A stretch of DNA of 11,764 nt, taken from positions 28,453 through 40,216 of the forward strand of contig JAAMXP010000525.1 of assembly GCA_019693395.1 (NCBI GenBank). Direction: 5' to 3'. A program made the translations under genes and the position numbers. Source of the stretch: Ettlia oleoabundans (taxonomy: Eukaryota > Chlorophyta > Chlorophyceae > Chlamydomonadales). Position 1 is the first letter of the stretch; the number at the start of each line of letters is the position of its first letter. Shown here piece after piece: positions 9,114-11,764 of the stretch. The notes below the pieces were generated by a model, which was given only the letters and a program-made list of their open reading frames with translations, was not told where the DNA came from and searched no databases.

Positions 9114-11595
9114 ATGGTGAGCTGCAGGGTGTTTGGGGCCTGATCAGCGGCGCCATGGTTTGAATTGTGCTGTTCGCTTCAGCGCGTCGTGGGTGTCCAG
9201 GCGCTGCCCATATCGTCTTGATTTCTGCATGCAGGCCGACCGCGATCCCCGCGATGACGAGGAGGCGGTGCCCAGCGAGGCGGAGGAGGTGGAGGAGCCC
9301 AGCCAGCGGGCGCTGGAGGGCTCGGATGATGAGGGAGAGGACTTGATGGACGGCATGGAAGCGTAAGGGCGCTGCAGCGAGCAATGGGCAGCCAGGGTAG
9401 CAAGAGCGGCAGGCACCAGCAGCTAGCTGGTGGCGAGCTTGTTGAAGGCCGGGGAGGGGCGCTGTTCAGAAACGATCCTACGGTCGCAAAAGTACATGGC
9501 AGCCGACACCGCGGCCAGCCTCTCACCGTCCCTGCACGGCATGTTGCCGCTGCTAGGCCTGTTGCCGCCGCTTATCACATCTCCTCTTCTGTCGCTCCCA
9601 CCCCCACTATGTTTCTCGCAGCGACTACCGTCCCATGGAGCACCTGGACCGCTACGACGGGGAGGGAATTGACGATGACTTTGTGGACGACGTGACTGAG
9701 GAGGAGCGCTTTGCTGCTCGGCTGGCGGCAGAGCAGGAGCTGGCGGAGCGAGATGTGATCGAAGGGCGGCTCACAGGCCGTCGCCGCGGGCTGCCCGCAG
9801 CTTTGGAGGGTGCGTACATGCGTGCAGCTGGGCACGCATAACCGCACCAACTTCTTGCTCGACTGCCAAAGTGCGACAGTCCATTGGCGAAGCGGGATGC
9901 AGAATGTGTCGCTATTGGTGCAGCAGAAAAGGCCCCAGCCAGCCAGCAGGCGCATGGGCTGCCCGCTGCTAGCACAATGGTTGCTTGTTGGAGAGCCAAG
10001 CCCTCGACTGGTAGCCTTGCTCCACCACTGTTTTGGCTGACGGTCTGATGCTGTTTGATGTTCCATTCCCAACCCCCCACCCACCCACACAACCCCCGAC
10101 AGAGGAACTCGATGAGGACGAGCAGCGGCCCCGGCGGCGGCGTCGCCTAGAGGATGCACAGGCAGGCGCTGATGATGATGAGGAGCTGGTGAGCACCCAC
10201 CGCTTGTTTCCTGTCCTTAAGACTGGGACCCCATATCATCTATGACGCCCATTTAGCGGGGTTGTTGGTCGGTTGGTTTGTGTGGGGTGAGGTGGGATGA
10301 GGTGGCAGCTGCTGAACTGGATGCCAGCGGCAGCAGCAGGTGGTACCGTGGTGGCATAGGGCAGGGTGGTGGTTCCAGTTGATGTGTTGCAGGGCAAAGC
10401 AACCAGTGCATCCCTGATAGCAAAGCCAGCATATTGCTCCCCTTGTACCGTGAGGTTCAAAACTGAATGCCCCCCTAATCTACCTCCCCTGCTCCCTGTC
10501 TTCCCACCCACCCACATGCCTGCCTCCACAGGGCGAGGTGGAGATTGACTTGGACCAGGCACGTGGGCCCATCCGTGAGTGGATTGCACAGGAGCCGGTG
10601 GTGCGTGAGATTCGCCGCCGCTTTGCGCGCCTGCTCAAGAACTTCAAGGACGACAAGGGGGACGCAGTGTACCGACAGCGCGTGCGGGACATGGTCAGAA
10701 GTGAGTGCCCCTGGTCTTTACTTTTGGTTCTAGTTCAAGTCAAGGGTGAATGCAGAGTTAGCCTGGCTGGCTGGGTTGGGCTGCACAATTCATGTTTTTG
10801 CATTGAGATGGGATGGCTGGCTGGCCGCCTTGTCGGCATCGGGTGGGTTGTTCTGGGCGGCTGGCTGGCTGGCATTTGTTGCAGTGTCCAGCTGGCTGCA
10901 AAGCCGACGACGTGTCCAAATGTGGCACTGCCCCACACCTGCACAGTATGTAGCAGCTTGTAACAGCCTTCGCCCCTGCCTTTTGTTTCTTTCCTTCCCT
11001 CATGCAGCCAACTCATCTTCCCTGGAGGTGAACTACCTGGATATTGCCAACACACTGCCTGTGGTCGCCATCTGGCTGGCAGATCACCCGCGCGACATGC
11101 TGCCCATACTGGGGGAGGCCGCAAAGTGAGTTAAGGAGGTAGGGTGGCAACAAAACAGGTGTAAGAGTGTGGGAATGGCAGGCAGGGAGGGGAGGGCATA
11201 AGTGGAGGGTGCAGGCGTTGGACCAGTGCAGCGGTGGTGCCCTGCTCCGCTGGCATCCCAAGACCCCTGCCTCTCCGATGCAGTAATCTCCTTCAATTTT
11301 CATTATGGGGTGTCTTAGCAGCCTGCCCAGATCCTTTCTCAGTGCTGCTTGCCTGCTTCTTTCTGTGCGTCATACTGGTTTGAAAGAGTTCGAGAGCTTA
11401 CACTGATGTGCTTCATGCCCCAAAACCAGAAGAAACTGGTGTCACCACCCTTCCTGCCTGTTAACCTGCTTCCACGCTTGTTTGTGACTGCAGGGAGGTT
11501 GCCCTTGAGGAGTTTGAGGATTACTTGAATGTGGCTGACGCGGTGTTTGTGCGCATAGCCAACATTCCGCTGCAGGAGTCGCTGCGGGACCTGCG
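9114..11595 (+). CDS. MCM2: DNA replication licensing factor MCM2, N-terminal part (runs off right edge)
   Basis: MCM2 is one of the six subunits of the MCM2-7 replicative helicase loaded at origins in G1. Exons are 9114-9116 (ATG only), 9235-9362, 9622-9809, 10103-10188, 10532-10700, 11008-11125 and 11494-11595, 794 coding bases, with phase conserved at every junction. The acidic tail carries GSDDEGED (30-37), a plausible DDK-type phosphorylation context. DYRPMEHLDRYD (45-56) is the MCM2 histone H3-H4-binding motif. A TGRRRG stretch and an RRRRR cluster correspond to basic nuclear-localisation segments of human MCM2. IREWI and the conserved stretch SLEVNYLDIA open the MCM N-terminal domain, and VRIANIPLQESLRDLR matches the family just before the zinc-finger region. 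The zinc finger and AAA+ ATPase lie outside the window. An alternative start, ATG 9229 in the unspliced frame, would change only the first two or three residues. The gene is divergent from WEE1. Confidence 0.95.
9117..9234 (+). other. MCM2 intron 1, directly after the start codon
   Basis: The donor GTGAGC follows the ATG immediately and the acceptor is TTCTGCATGCAG, giving a 118-base phase-0 intron, the shortest modelled here. If retained, the ATG reads nine codons and stops at TGA 9141-9143. A second ATG at 9155 stops after two codons. Splicing joins M directly to ADRDPR. Confidence 0.65.
10762..10874 (+). repeat. Clustered TGGC tetranucleotides in MCM2 intron 5
   Basis: Three short runs of (TGGC)n-type repeats lie at about 10763-10773, 10813-10824 and 10860-10873, within intron 5 (10701-11007). 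The same tetranucleotide, in complement, makes up the repeat arms in HEATR6 intron 3. Confidence 0.6.
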
Positions 11596-11764
11596 GTGAG
11601 ATAGCAAGGGTTTGTGGTTGGTGTGGGTGGGGGGCAAAGTGTGGCGGGAACGCTGGGGCTGTTGGCTGGGCTGAGTAGACTAGGTTAGATCGTTGTTTTG
11701 GAATGTTGGGGGCGGGTCACCCAGACCACTCACGAACTCGCCTGCTAACCATACACTCATTGAC
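11596..11764 (+). other. MCM2 intron 7 (5' part)
   Basis: The donor GTGAGA follows the split Arg codon that ends LRDLR. The rest is G-rich intron sequence and I see no acceptor followed by an MCM2-like exon before the window ends. Confidence 0.65.

Noticed and set aside
8899..9234. Exact E2F sites (TTTSSCGC) expected in an MCM2 promoter
   Set aside because: I searched both strands by eye and found only near misses such as TTTTGGCC. A TTTGAA at 9159-9164 resembles an animal CHR element but lies in MCM2 intron 1, and CHR use in algae is not established.
9575..10159. 194-codon minus-strand open frame
   Set aside because: It is antisense to MCM2 exons 3 and 4 and runs through an intron. MCM2 motifs are unmistakable on the plus strand.
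11615..11680. G-quadruplex in MCM2 intron 7
   Set aside because: There are several GGG runs, but one loop is about 11 bases, so the canonical pattern is not met.
1..11764. Transposable element, CRISPR array, tRNA or bacterial-type operon
   Set aside because: There are no transposase motifs, regularly spaced repeats, cloverleaf patterns or Shine-Dalgarno-led gene clusters. Spliced eukaryotic genes explain the coding content.

Overview
The window is intron-rich, GC-rich nuclear DNA, most likely from a green alga (Chlorophyta). Exons are GC-rich and Ala/Gly/Ser-rich, introns are about 118-417 bases, most acceptors end in a (T/C)GCAG-type sequence, and the kinase gene is of the plant WEE1 type. 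I cannot name the genus. I saw no bacterial genes, transposon, CRISPR array, tRNA or rRNA.

Three protein-coding genes account for the window. From left to right: (1) a HEATR6-like HEAT/ARM-repeat protein on the minus strand, about 4597 down to 249 in six exons, running off the left edge; (2) a complete WEE1 tyrosine kinase gene on the minus strand, 8898 to 5267, eight exons, 534 residues; (3) the 5' part of MCM2, the replicative helicase subunit, on the plus strand from 9114, seven exons in view (264 complete codons), running off the right edge. I assembled the exons by hand from splice signals, reading phase and match to family motifs. Every junction used is phase-consistent.

WEE1 and MCM2 are divergent, with only 215 bases between their start codons, so they probably share a promoter. 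One protein is a CDK-inhibiting kinase of the cell-cycle checkpoint and the other a DNA replication licensing factor. HEATR6 lies downstream of WEE1 on the same strand, with about 670 bases between the WEE1 stop and the preferred HEATR6 start.

Points for a second look: the WEE1-MCM2 intergenic region with an MSA-like element and a CCAAT box; a likely GC-AG intron in WEE1; an MCM2 first coding exon that consists of the ATG alone; conservation of the MCM2 histone-binding tyrosine pair; an insertion in WEE1 between the catalytic loop and the DFG motif; a conserved acidic-serine motif in HEATR6; recurrent GTGGGT splice donors on the minus strand; and an inverted repeat near both ends of one HEATR6 intron. 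I found no convincing undescribed multi-gene system.
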